A stretch of DNA of 64,000 bases from Ochrobactrum vermis (lineage in GTDB: Bacteria > Pseudomonadota > Alphaproteobacteria > Rhizobiales > Rhizobiaceae), in NCBI RefSeq assembly GCF_002975205.1, contig NZ_PCOC01000001.1, positions 496,001 through 560,000 of the forward strand, given 5' to 3'. This document shows, one piece after another, positions 18,288-25,259 of the stretch (its first letter is position 1; the number at the start of each line of letters is the position of its first letter). Made by a program: the position numbers and the translations under genes. The notes under the pieces are model-generated. The model did not search any database, was not told the DNA's origin, and saw nothing but the letters and a program-made list of their open reading frames with translations.

Positions 18288-19046
18288 ATGCCCTTCGAAC
18301 GTTTCGCGGTTATATCGGATATTCACGGCAACAGCGATGCGCTGGCGGCTGTGCTGGCTGACATCGATGCGTTGCAAATCCAGACGATTATCAATCTCGG
18401 CGATCATTTGAGCGGGCCTATGGCAGCGCGTGAGACAGCAGACATGCTGATGGCACGTGAAATGATCTGCATTCGCGGCAATCATGACCGCTGGCTTGTC
18501 GAAAAGCCAGTCGGAGATATGGGGCCGTCGGATCGGGTCGCGCGCGAACAGCTTGATGACCGACACATCGAATGGCTGCGTGCGATGCCTGCATCGCGTA
18601 CTCTGGACGACGGACGGATATTCATCTGCCACGGCACCCCGTCGAGTGATACGACCTACTGGATCGAAAGAGTTGCCGCGAGTGGCGACGTGGTTCTGCG
18701 GTCTCGGGACGAGATCGAGGCTGAAGCCGAAGATATTGCGGCGTCTCTTATCCTCTGCGGCCATACGCACACACCGCGGATCGTTCGTCTTGGCGATGGG
18801 CGGCTGCTGGTTAATCCGGGAAGCGTGGGTTGCCCCGGTTACGACGACGATCACCCGGTTCCGCATATTGTCCAGACCGGCAATCCCAATGCATCTTATG
18901 CCATCATTGAACAGACCGGAATGGGCTGGCAGGTGGCGATGCGCAATATTCCCTATGATACCGCGCGGATGGTCCGGATGGCGGAAAGCTACGGTCGTGC
19001 GGATTGGGCGCGTGTTGTCAGAAGCGGCTGGTTGCAGCCCACATGA
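18288..19046 (+). CDS. Metallophosphoesterase (calcineurin-like, YfcE-type)
   Basis: A 252-residue two-metal phosphoesterase. The metal-binding blocks are in order: SDIHGNSDALAAVL, NLGDHLSGP, RGNHDRWL, ICHGTPSSD and CGHTHTPRIVR. LLVNPGSVGCPGYDD closes the fold. Soluble and cytoplasmic. Likely substrates are phosphodiesters or small phosphate esters, which cannot be narrowed further. ATG follows GGAGGCGTC. It is transcribed in the same direction as the histidine phosphatase, 57 bases away, so cotranscription is possible. Confidence 0.9.
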   Translation: MPFERFAVISDIHGNSDALAAVLADIDALQIQTIINLGDHLSGPMAARETADMLMAREMICIRGNHDRWLVEKPVGDMGPSDRVAREQLDDRHIEWLRAMPASRTLDDGRIFICHGTPSSDTTYWIERVAASGDVVLRSRDEIEAEAEDIAASLILCGHTHTPRIVRLGDGRLLVNPGSVGCPGYDDDHPVPHIVQTGNPNASYAIIEQTGMGWQVAMRNIPYDTARMVRMAESYGRADWARVVRSGWLQPT

Positions 19047-19078
19047 AAAGAGCGGCCTATGTGCCGCTCATTCCTTTA
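19046..19078. terminator. Hairpin between convergent genes
   Basis: A 7-bp stem (GAGCGGC/GCCGCTC, 19050-19069) with TTCCTTT on the plus side and TTTTC on the minus side. It can end both the metallophosphoesterase and DUF1344 transcripts. Confidence 0.65.
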
Positions 19079-19097
19079 TCGCGACAAGGCTTCGGGC

Positions 19098-19349
19098 TTA
19101 TGGAGCTTCTTGAATATCGGTGATGAAGCGCGTGCTGTCGACCATATCGTAGATGATGAGGACCTTCATGCCCTTGTTGATCGCGCCGTAATCGAACTCG
19201 CCGGGAAGCTTGTATGTCTGGCCGTCATCCAGTGTTATGGTTTCGCTGTCCTTGTTGATACCGGTGATCTTGCCTTCGGCATCGTCTGCCATCGCTACAG
19301 TCGAGAAAAGCGACGCCACGATGAGAATTAGTCCGACCAGATAATGCAT
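19098..19349 (-). CDS. DUF1344 small exported protein
   Basis: An 83-residue protein with a Sec signal peptide (MHYLVGLILIVASLFSTVAMA) and a mature domain of about 60 residues (EGKITGINKDSETITLDDGQTYKLP). This matches the DUF1344 family, a small beta-barrel-like periplasmic protein of Rhizobiales with no known function. The start is the ATG at 19349. The frame continues 45 codons upstream, but that segment is encoded by intergenic repeat copy C and is not part of the protein. Confidence 0.8.
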   Translation of the reverse strand: MHYLVGLILIVASLFSTVAMADDAEGKITGINKDSETITLDDGQTYKLPGEFDYGAINKGMKVLIIYDMVDSTRFITDIQEAP

Positions 19350-19421
19350 GACTTCCGTTCCTTTGGTTGTGCCTCGGGTTTGGGTTGTCGCCTGACCGAT
19401 TCGACACGATTGTCGCGATTT

Positions 19422-19468
19422 GAGCATGTCGCGGAAAAGTGGAAACCGGTTTTCCGATAATGACATGC
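19422..19468 (+). repeat. Palindromic intergenic repeat, copy C (short form)
   Basis: A 47-bp element, GAGCATGTC...GACATGC, with core AAAAGTGGAAACCGGTTTTC. The outer arms GCATGTC/GACATGC and the inner GGAAA/TTTCC arms are complementary. It lies in the 360-base divergent region between DUF1344 and aroC, which otherwise holds only the inverted repeat at 19604-19633. Confidence 0.75.
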
Positions 19469-19603
19469 AGAATATTTCGTTCAAAGCGCAACGCGCTTTG
19501 GTAGTTTCAGCGCCAAGCGCCGCATACCCACAATGTAGCGTGCTGAATGTGTCAAAAAAAATGCCGGAAATCGATCTTCAGAAGGAAATTTTACGTCACC
19601 GGG

Positions 19604-19633
19604 GAGCTTGATTTGACCGGCGTCAAAAAGCTC
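19604..19633. promoter_or_regulatory. Inverted repeat upstream of aroC
   Basis: GAGCTT-GA-TTTGAC pairs with GTCAAA-AAGCTC around a CGGC centre: 12-bp arms with a 2-base bulge, 77 bases before the aroC start. It has no following T-run, so an operator for aroC or the divergent DUF1344 gene is more likely than a terminator. Confidence 0.5.
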
Positions 19634-19709
19634 AATAAAACCGGCCCGTAAAGTAGCTGCTCTTTCCTTGACCTGCTCCGGACAAGGACAATTTATTCAG
19701 GCGTCGCGC

Positions 19710-20804
19710 ATGTCTCACAATAGTTTCGGTCATCTGTTCCGCGTAACCACCTGGGGCGAAAGCCACGGTCTGGCGCTCGGTTGCGTTGTTGACGGTTGCC
19801 CCCCCGGCATCACGTTCACCGAAGCCGAAATTCAGGCCTATCTCGACAAGCGCAAGCCCGGCCAGTCCAAATATACGACACAGCGCCGCGAGCCGGACCA
19901 GGTTCGCGTGCTTTCTGGCGTTCTTCTCGGTGACGACGGCGTGACGATGACGACGACCGGCACGCCGATCTCGATGATGATCGAGAACACCGATCAGCGC
20001 TCGAAGGATTATGGCGAGATTGCCCGCCAGTATCGTCCGGGCCATGCCGATTATACCTATGACGTCAAATACGGCATTCGTGATTATCGTGGTGGTGGAC
20101 GTTCGTCGGCGCGCGAAACGGCAGCGCGGGTAGCAGCAGGCGCCATTGCGCGCAAGATCGTGCCGGGGCTGGAAGTCAAGGGCGCACTGGTCGCCATGGG
20201 CGTGCACGGTATCGACCGCCGCCGCTGGAACTGGTCCGAAGTGGACAACAATCCTTTCTTCTCACCCGATGCTGGTTCGGTTGAGCTTTTCGCTGACTAT
20301 CTGGATGGCATTCGCAAGAGTGGATCGTCGGTCGGTGCGGTCATCGAGATCGTGGCCGAGGGTGTGCCTGCAGGTATCGGAGCGCCGATCTACGGCAAGC
20401 TCGATCAGGACATCGCCAGCCTGCTGATGTCGATCAACGCCGTAAAGGGTGTGGAAATCGGCAACGGTTTCGAGGCTGCGCGCCTGACAGGCGAGGAGAA
20501 CGCCGACGAAATGCGGATGGGTAATGACGGCAAGCCGCTGTTCCTGTCCAACCATGCAGGCGGCATTCTGGGTGGCATTGCGACTGGTGCGCCGGTGGTG
20601 GCCCGTTTTGCGGTCAAGCCGACCTCTTCGATTCTGACGCCGCGCCGCTCCATCGACAAGGACGGCAAGGAAGTGGATGTGATGACCAAGGGCCGTCACG
20701 ATCCATGTGTGGGTATTCGCGCCGTGCCGATCGGTGAAGCGATGGTTGCCTGCGCGATTGCTGATCATTATCTGCGTCACCGCGGTCAAACAGGCCGCGT
20801 CTGA
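19710..20804 (+). CDS. aroC: Chorismate synthase
   Basis: This enzyme makes chorismate from EPSP with reduced FMN, the last step of the shikimate pathway. Signatures are [19 protein letters not shown], then [30 protein letters not shown], and [14 protein letters not shown], given here in pieces of the family pattern. The C-terminal [18 protein letters not shown] region is also present. The ATG at 19710 gives the conserved N-terminus; the frame opens 14 codons earlier. Length 364 aa. It lies 72 bases before ribB on the same strand. Confidence 0.96.
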   Translation: MSHNSFGHLFRVTTWGESHGLALGCVVDGCPPGITFTEAEIQAYLDKRKPGQSKYTTQRREPDQVRVLSGVLLGDDGVTMTTTGTPISMMIENTDQRSKDYGEIARQYRPGHADYTYDVKYGIRDYRGGGRSSARETAARVAAGAIARKIVPGLEVKGALVAMGVHGIDRRRWNWSEVDNNPFFSPDAGSVELFADYLDGIRKSGSSVGAVIEIVAEGVPAGIGAPIYGKLDQDIASLLMSINAVKGVEIGNGFEAARLTGEENADEMRMGNDGKPLFLSNHAGGILGGIATGAPVVARFAVKPTSSILTPRRSIDKDGKEVDVMTKGRHDPCVGIRAVPIGEAMVACAIADHYLRHRGQTGRV

Positions 20805-20876
20805 ATATTTTCCGGCCAGACTGGCCATATCTGACCGACGATTGGGCCCGTTGGTTCCTGACATATAGAGGTCGAA

Positions 20877-21992
20877 ATGAGCTATAATCAGAAACAGGTC
20901 GTGGATGCGCTTCGCGCTTTCGAACGCGGCGAGATCGTTGTGGTCATGGATGATGACGGGCGCGAGAATGAAGGCGACCTGATCGTTGCTGCCGTGCATT
21001 GCACGCCGGAAAAGATGGCCTTCATCGTACGCCATACGTCCGGTATCGTCTGCACCCCGATGACGCGCGATGAAGCCAAGCGCCTCAACCTAGCGCCCAT
21101 GGTTGCCGACAACGAGTCCGCCCACACCACGGCATTCACCGTAACGGTTGACTATCGCCATGGCACAACGACCGGCATTTCGGCAGAAGATCGCACGCTG
21201 ACCGTGCGCAATCTGGCCAATCCCAATGCCGGTGCCTCGGATTTCGTACGCCCCGGCCATATTTTCCCGCTGGTCGCCCGCGAGGGCGGCGTATTGATGC
21301 GTTCCGGCCATACCGAAGCTGCTGTCGATCTCTGCAAGCTCGCGAACCTGCCGCCCATCGGCGTCATCTGCGAGCTGGTCAATGATGACGGTTCCGTCAT
21401 GCGCGGTCCGGATGTGAAGGCCTTTGCCGAAAAGCACACGCTGCACCGGGTCACGGTTGCCGACCTCATCGCCTATCGCCAGCGCAAGGAAACTCTGGTC
21501 AAGCGTATCGGCGATGCACCGGTAAACACCTGCGCGGGCACAGCCCATGCCTATACCTACGAACTGCCATGGGAGCCGATGCAGCACGTGGCCGTGGTGT
21601 TCGGGGATATTCGTGACGGCGAGGAAGTGCCGGTTCGCCTGCATCGCGAAGATGTGCTGAATGATGTCTTCGGCAAAGGTGGCAGCAATCTCGATGCCAT
21701 CATGGAAAAGATGGGCAAGGAAGGCCGTGGGGTTCTGGTTTATCTGCGCGAAGGCTCTGTCGGCGTGCGCGCGGATCACCACGACACTCGTGCTCGCGAT
21801 GTGATCCAGAGCGACCATGAAAGCCATGCTGAAGCGGTTGCCCGCGAGGAAGAATGGCGTCAGATCGGCCTCGGTGCCCAGATATTGAAGGATCTCGGCA
21901 TCACGTCGATTGTGCTTCTGGCATCGCGTGAGCGTCACTATGTCGGCCTGGAAGGCTTCGGCATCCGCATCGCCCGCACTGAAATCATCTAG
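20877..21992 (+). CDS. ribB: 3,4-dihydroxy-2-butanone-4-phosphate synthase with degenerate RibA-like domain (RibBX type)
   Basis: The N-terminal 200 residues are a complete RibB, which turns ribulose 5-phosphate into a riboflavin precursor: DDDGRENEGD at residues 25-34 and GHTEAAVDL near 145. The C-terminal 170 residues follow the GTP cyclohydrolase II fold but have lost its zinc ligands. Where active enzymes have a three-cysteine motif, this one reads HREDVLNDVFGKGGSNLDA (about 254-273). This matches the RibBX hybrid described in Proteobacteria, where the second domain is not a working cyclohydrolase. The last stop codon TAG is partly supplied by repeat copy B. Confidence 0.92.
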   Translation: MSYNQKQVVDALRAFERGEIVVVMDDDGRENEGDLIVAAVHCTPEKMAFIVRHTSGIVCTPMTRDEAKRLNLAPMVADNESAHTTAFTVTVDYRHGTTTGISAEDRTLTVRNLANPNAGASDFVRPGHIFPLVAREGGVLMRSGHTEAAVDLCKLANLPPIGVICELVNDDGSVMRGPDVKAFAEKHTLHRVTVADLIAYRQRKETLVKRIGDAPVNTCAGTAHAYTYELPWEPMQHVAVVFGDIRDGEEVPVRLHREDVLNDVFGKGGSNLDAIMEKMGKEGRGVLVYLREGSVGVRADHHDTRARDVIQSDHESHAEAVAREEEWRQIGLGAQILKDLGITSIVLLASRERHYVGLEGFGIRIARTEII

Positions 21993-22092
21993 AGCGTGTT
22001 TCGATCTGATTGAATCAGATCGGCGCTCTAACTGTTTGTTTTAGCGCGCATCTTGTTCCGAAAACCGTTTCACACTTTTCGGGATGCGCTCT
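21991..22092 (-). repeat. Palindromic intergenic repeat, copy B (long form)
   Basis: A 102-bp element. Read on the minus strand it starts GAGCGCATCCCGAAAAGTG, continues GAAACGGTTTTCGG and ends GATCGAAACACGCTCT. It contains the perfect palindrome CGATCTGATT-G-AATCAGATCG. The ends match copy A in inverted orientation with few differences. Its first two bases complete the ribB stop codon. Confidence 0.8.
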
Positions 22093-22141
22093 AACTTCGT
22101 TTCAGACAAAGCCTGCACATGGCCGTCATGGTCATGTGCCG

Positions 22142-22213
22142 GTGGATTGAATTTGATGTTTGATATCCGTCCGATATAAATCTCGTTTCAAACGTCAAAT
22201 TCGAAGAATCCAC
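22142..22213. repeat. Large imperfect palindrome IR1
   Basis: GTGGATT (22142) pairs with AATCCAC (22207), and GAATTTGATGTTTGA (22149) pairs 14 of 15 with TCAAACGTCAAATTC (22188), with a 4-base bulge and a 24-base centre. It lies between ribB and the deacetylase gene. No T-run follows. Confidence 0.7.
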
Positions 22214-22230
22214 TAGATCCATAGAGTTAA

Positions 22231-22305
22231 TAGTGGTCTTTTTGATTTCGACATTTGCTTAGCGGATTATATCCAAGGGATGCAAATGTCAGAATCAGAC
22301 CACTA
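22231..22305. repeat. Large imperfect palindrome IR2
   Basis: TAGTGGTCT (22231) pairs with AGACCACTA (22297), GATT with AATC, and GACATTTGC (22250) with GCAAATGTC (22282). The centre holds a further GGAT/ATCC pair. It ends 21 bases before the ATG of the deacetylase gene. It may be an operator or a miniature mobile remnant. Confidence 0.7.
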
Positions 22306-22326
22306 GTGAGATGCTATAGTGAACGA

Positions 22327-23277
22327 ATGACAACACGGCTTTACTGGCATCCGATCTATCTTGAACACCTGACCCCGCCCGGTCATCCCGAGCGTCCGGA
22401 TCGTATTCGGGCGTTGATGAGTGAACTGGAAGGCCCCGACTTCTATCGGCTCGATCGTGTGGAAGCACCACGTGCCGACGAGGCGGCAGTTCTTCTTGCC
22501 CATTCTGAGAAACATCTAGAGACGGTGAGAGCTGGAATACCGGAGCCAGCTTCGGACGAGGAAGCTCCGCCGCCTGTGGTCAAGCTTGACGGCGATACAT
22601 ATGTCAGTCCTAAAAGCATGGATGCTGCACTGACGGCCATCGGTGCTGCGACGGCAGCGGTTGACGATGTATTTTCCGGAGCCGCAAATAATGTGTTCGT
22701 GGCAGCCCGTCCACCCGGTCATCACGCTGAACGCTCAACCGCGATGGGCTTCTGCCTGTTCAACAATATTGCAATTGCCGCCCGCCATGCGCAGCGCCAT
22801 CATGGCGCAGAACGCGTTGCAATCGTGGATTGGGACGTTCATCACGGAAACGGGACGCAGGATATTTTCAAGGACGATCCAAGCGTTCTGTTCTGTTCGA
22901 CGCATCAATTTCCCTTATATCCCGGCACGGGAGCGAAGGATGAAACCGGCGTCGGCAACATTTTCAATGCGCCGCTTTCCCCCGATACGGGAAGTCGTGA
23001 ATTCCGCGAGGCATTTAATAGTCGTGTATTGCCGGCTTTGGACAATTTCCGGCCAGATTTGATCCTTATTTCGGCGGGCTTCGATGCTCATTTTCGCGAT
23101 CCGCTGGCCGAGCTCAATCTTGACGAAGCGGATTTTGACTGGGCGACGGGCAAACTCATGGAGCGGGCAGAAAGGTTCTGCGATCACCGGCTAGTGAGTG
23201 TGCTTGAAGGTGGATATGATCTAGAGGGCTTGTCGCAGTCCGCGTCTACGCATATTACGCGGCTGTTGAAAGGATGA
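22327..23277 (+). CDS. Histone-deacetylase-like amidohydrolase
   Basis: A 316-residue zinc deacetylase of the class II HDAC/acetoin-utilisation superfamily. Active-site blocks are all present: RPPGHHAERSTAMGFCLFNN, IVDWDVHHGNGTQ, ISAGFDAHFRDPL and VLEGGYDLEGL. The Asp-His-Asp zinc set is inferred from DVHH and FDAH. Substrates may be acetylated lysine, polyamines or small amides. ATG 22327 gives the expected MTTRLYWHP start; the open frame extends 24 codons upstream through IR2 but is not conserved-looking. It is three bases ahead of xseB, so the two are cotranscribed. Confidence 0.92.
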   Translation: MTTRLYWHPIYLEHLTPPGHPERPDRIRALMSELEGPDFYRLDRVEAPRADEAAVLLAHSEKHLETVRAGIPEPASDEEAPPPVVKLDGDTYVSPKSMDAALTAIGAATAAVDDVFSGAANNVFVAARPPGHHAERSTAMGFCLFNNIAIAARHAQRHHGAERVAIVDWDVHHGNGTQDIFKDDPSVLFCSTHQFPLYPGTGAKDETGVGNIFNAPLSPDTGSREFREAFNSRVLPALDNFRPDLILISAGFDAHFRDPLAELNLDEADFDWATGKLMERAERFCDHRLVSVLEGGYDLEGLSQSASTHITRLLKG

Positions 23278-23280
23278 ATC

Positions 23281-23535
23281 ATGGTGACCGAACCGTCCAA
23301 CCCCGATATTGCAGTGATGAGCTTCGAGGATGCGCTGAAGCAGCTCGAGAAGATCGTCGACGATCTGGAGCGGGGCGACGTACCGCTGGAGGAATCCATC
23401 CGCATCTATGAGCGCGGCGAAGCCTTGAAGAAGCATTGCGACACGCTTCTGAAATCTGCTGAGGACAAGGTCGAGAAAATCCGTATCGGTCGCGATGGCC
23501 AGCCGGTCGGTACCGAACCGCTTGATCCAGAGTAA
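23281..23535 (+). CDS. xseB: Exodeoxyribonuclease VII small subunit
   Basis: The 84-residue small subunit of exonuclease VII, which degrades single-stranded DNA with XseA. The core [41 protein letters not shown] (in parts) is the family helix hairpin. It starts at ATG 23281 immediately after the deacetylase stop. In many alphaproteobacteria xseB is followed by ispA or dxs; here dxs is 2.7 kb downstream with five genes between, so some rearrangement has occurred. Confidence 0.93.
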   Translation: MVTEPSNPDIAVMSFEDALKQLEKIVDDLERGDVPLEESIRIYERGEALKKHCDTLLKSAEDKVEKIRIGRDGQPVGTEPLDPE

Positions 23536-23563
23536 TTCTGGCCAGAATCATTCTGGTTAGAAT
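23535..23563. repeat. Two tandem 14-bp palindromes at the xseB-dedA junction
   Basis: ATTCTGGCCAGAAT (perfect palindrome, 23535-23548) is followed after one base by ATTCTGGTTAGAAT (23550-23563), which overlaps the DedA stop. It lies between convergent genes and could help end transcripts, although there is no T-run. Confidence 0.55.
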
Positions 23564-24075
23564 AGTGTTTTGAGCTGGGTGAGATAGGGTGTCAGAACCC
23601 CGCTCAGCAGGTAAGGGCCAAGTCCCCAGACCAGCGTCCATCCCGCAGCGCCAACCATGTTGGCTGCCAGAAAATGCAGCGGGTTCATTTTCATTGAACC
23701 CGCAACGACACCGTTGAGCTGCCGCAGAAGCACGACGAAGCGCGCCGTCGCCACGACATAAATTCCCTTTGTATCGAAAAGTTTCTCGAACTGGTCCAGC
23801 CGTTCCGGCGTGAGTTTCACGAGGTGTCCGTATCGCAGGATCAGTCGACGGCCACCAAAACGACCGATCAGATATCCCGTGCAATCGCCAAGCACCGCGC
23901 CAACAAAGACCGCCAGAAGCACGGCTTCGATGTTCAGCGTTCCATGCAGGGCAAGCAAGGAGCTTGCTATGAGGGCGCTTTCGCCCGGTAACGGTGCGCC
24001 GAAAGACTCAAAATACACGATGAAGAAAAGCGCCAGCGCGCCATAGGCGGCGATATAGGGTTCAAGAAAACTCAT
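23557..24075 (-). CDS. DedA family membrane protein
   Basis: A 172-residue inner-membrane protein of the DedA/SNARE-associated family, associated with lipid carrier flipping, membrane potential and envelope stress. The conserved ESFGAPLPGESALIASS and GDCTGYLIGRFGG blocks are present, and ARFVVLLRQLNGVVAGS carries the conserved arginine. Four to five hydrophobic helices are visible. I took ATG 24075; the frame opens at a TTG seven codons earlier, and neither start has a strong ribosome site. Confidence 0.88.
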   Translation of the reverse strand: MSFLEPYIAAYGALALFFIVYFESFGAPLPGESALIASSLLALHGTLNIEAVLLAVFVGAVLGDCTGYLIGRFGGRRLILRYGHLVKLTPERLDQFEKLFDTKGIYVVATARFVVLLRQLNGVVAGSMKMNPLHFLAANMVGAAGWTLVWGLGPYLLSGVLTPYLTQLKTLF

Positions 24076-24102
24076 CGAATGGCGGTCTTTCGACAACAGA
24101 AT

Positions 24103-24129
24103 TAAAAAGGCTCCGGACCAGCCGGAGCC
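24103..24129 (-). terminator. Terminator after the GlsB/YeaQ gene
   Basis: An 8-bp stem (GGCTCCGG/CCGGAGCC) with a 5-base loop, followed on the minus strand by TTTTTAAT. Confidence 0.8.
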
Positions 24130-24148
24130 TGAATTTCATGATATGATA

Positions 24149-24412
24149 TCAGCCGATGGAACGCTTGCCGGTAATGGCGTGGTAGACCCACAACACGATT
24201 ATTGAGCCGACGATCGCGATAACAAGGCTGATCGGATCGAATGCGCCAGTGACGCCGCGTCCAAAAAGCTGAGACGAGATAACGCCGCCGACGATGGCGC
24301 CGACAATGCCGAGAGCAATATCCAGAAACATGCCCTGGCCACTTTTATTGACAATCTTGCTGCCGATGAAGCCGGCAATCAAGCCTAGTATTATCCAGCT
24401 TATAACAGACAT
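24149..24412 (-). CDS. GlsB/YeaQ/YmgE family stress membrane protein
   Basis: An 87-residue protein made almost entirely of three hydrophobic helices, with glycine-rich packing motifs (IILGLIAGFIGSKIVNKSGQ and GIVGAIVGGVISSQLFG). This is the transglycosylase-associated/GlsB family of small inner-membrane proteins, often induced in stationary phase or by general stress. No enzymatic role is shown. ATG 24412 follows GGGAGA. It is divergent from the YidB-like gene. Confidence 0.9.
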   Translation of the reverse strand: MSVISWIILGLIAGFIGSKIVNKSGQGMFLDIALGIVGAIVGGVISSQLFGRGVTGAFDPISLVIAIVGSIIVLWVYHAITGKRSIG

Positions 24413-24490
24413 CTAATATCTCCCGATGCGTAAATACACTTTTGCATCACGCACTTAGGAAATTTTCACACTGCTACAAAATTTGCAAGG

Positions 24491-24496
24491 TATAAT
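24491..24496 (+). promoter_or_regulatory. Possible -10 element before the YidB-like gene
   Basis: A perfect TATAAT lies about 80 bases before the YidB-like ATG, but no good -35 box is found 16-18 bases upstream. Low certainty. Confidence 0.3.
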
Positions 24497-24575
24497 GCTT
24501 GTCAAATTGGGAAACCTATTTAACTTTAACTTACCGGATGCACAGTTGGCATCGGATAACAGGGAGTATCGTGTG

Positions 24576-25136
24576 ATGGGAAGTTATGACGACAACTCGG
24601 GCAATTCGCCGATTCCCGGCGGCAGCCTCGCGAAACCGGTTCTGATTGCGCTCGGCGCCCTGCTGATCGGCAAGATGTTGAAGGGTGGCAGCGATGATGC
24701 GGCAGCCACGCAGGCGCAGCCTGTGCCAGTGCCGGATCAGTCGCAGGCAGGCGGAGGCCTGCTCGGCGGTATCCTTGGCGGGCTCGGTGGTCTGCTCGGC
24801 GGCGCGGCTGCTGGAAATGCCTCTGCGGCTCCCTCCGCTCCGGGCTCTCTTGGCGGAGGACTTGGTGGTCTCCTTGATCAACTGAAACAGGCTGGCCTTG
24901 GCGACAAGGTGGATTCCTGGGTCGGTCAGGGCTCCAACCATTCAATCGAGCCGGGTCAGCTCGGCGATGCGATCGGCCAGAAAACGCTGAGTGAGGTCGC
25001 TCAGCATGCCGGTATCGACCAGCAGGAGCTTCTGGATCAGCTATCCCAGGTTCTGCCAGGATTGGTGGACAAGCTGACAGCGAACGGACAAGTACCGGAC
25101 GCCAGCTCGCTTTCGAAGCTGTTGCAGGGACGCTGA
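24576..25136 (+). CDS. YidB-like protein (DUF937)
   Basis: A 186-residue protein. One hydrophobic helix (LAKPVLIALGALLIGKML) lies near the N-terminus, followed by a long Gly/Leu-rich linker (GGGLLGGILGGLGGLLGG type). The C-terminal YidB domain is about 80 residues (QLKQAGLGDKVDSWVGQGSNH and LGQKTLSEVAQHAG-like sequence). The function is unknown. The ATG at 24576 is seven bases after GGGAG; a GTG at 24573 is equally in frame. The longer frame from 24483 is rejected because it lacks a ribosome site and overlaps the promoter region. Confidence 0.8.
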   Translation: MGSYDDNSGNSPIPGGSLAKPVLIALGALLIGKMLKGGSDDAAATQAQPVPVPDQSQAGGGLLGGILGGLGGLLGGAAAGNASAAPSAPGSLGGGLGGLLDQLKQAGLGDKVDSWVGQGSNHSIEPGQLGDAIGQKTLSEVAQHAGIDQQELLDQLSQVLPGLVDKLTANGQVPDASSLSKLLQGR

Positions 25137-25156
25137 CGGGATTTACATCGTGATCG

Positions 25157-25188
25157 AACCGCACCGCTTGTCGGTGCGGTTTTGTTTT
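25157..25188 (+). terminator. Terminator after the YidB-like gene
   Basis: A 10-bp perfect stem (AACCGCACCG/CGGTGCGGTT) with loop CTTGT is followed by TTGTTTT. Confidence 0.9.
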
Positions 25189-25259
25189 GGCGCTACTTTC
25201 GATAAAGTGAAGCCATCGCTTATTTAAGCACCGCAGATCAACGGCTGGAGTTGCATTTC

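Noticed and set aside
19350..19484. A 45-residue N-terminal extension of the DUF1344 protein
   Set aside because: It is translated from repeat copy C, has no ribosome site and would bury the signal peptide.
20805..20876. A riboswitch (FMN type) before ribB
   Set aside because: Only 72 bases separate aroC and ribB, too short for that riboswitch, and no conserved core is visible.
24483..24575. A longer start for the YidB-like protein
   Set aside because: The 31 added residues overlap a probable promoter and lack a ribosome site; the later ATG has GGGAG at ideal distance.
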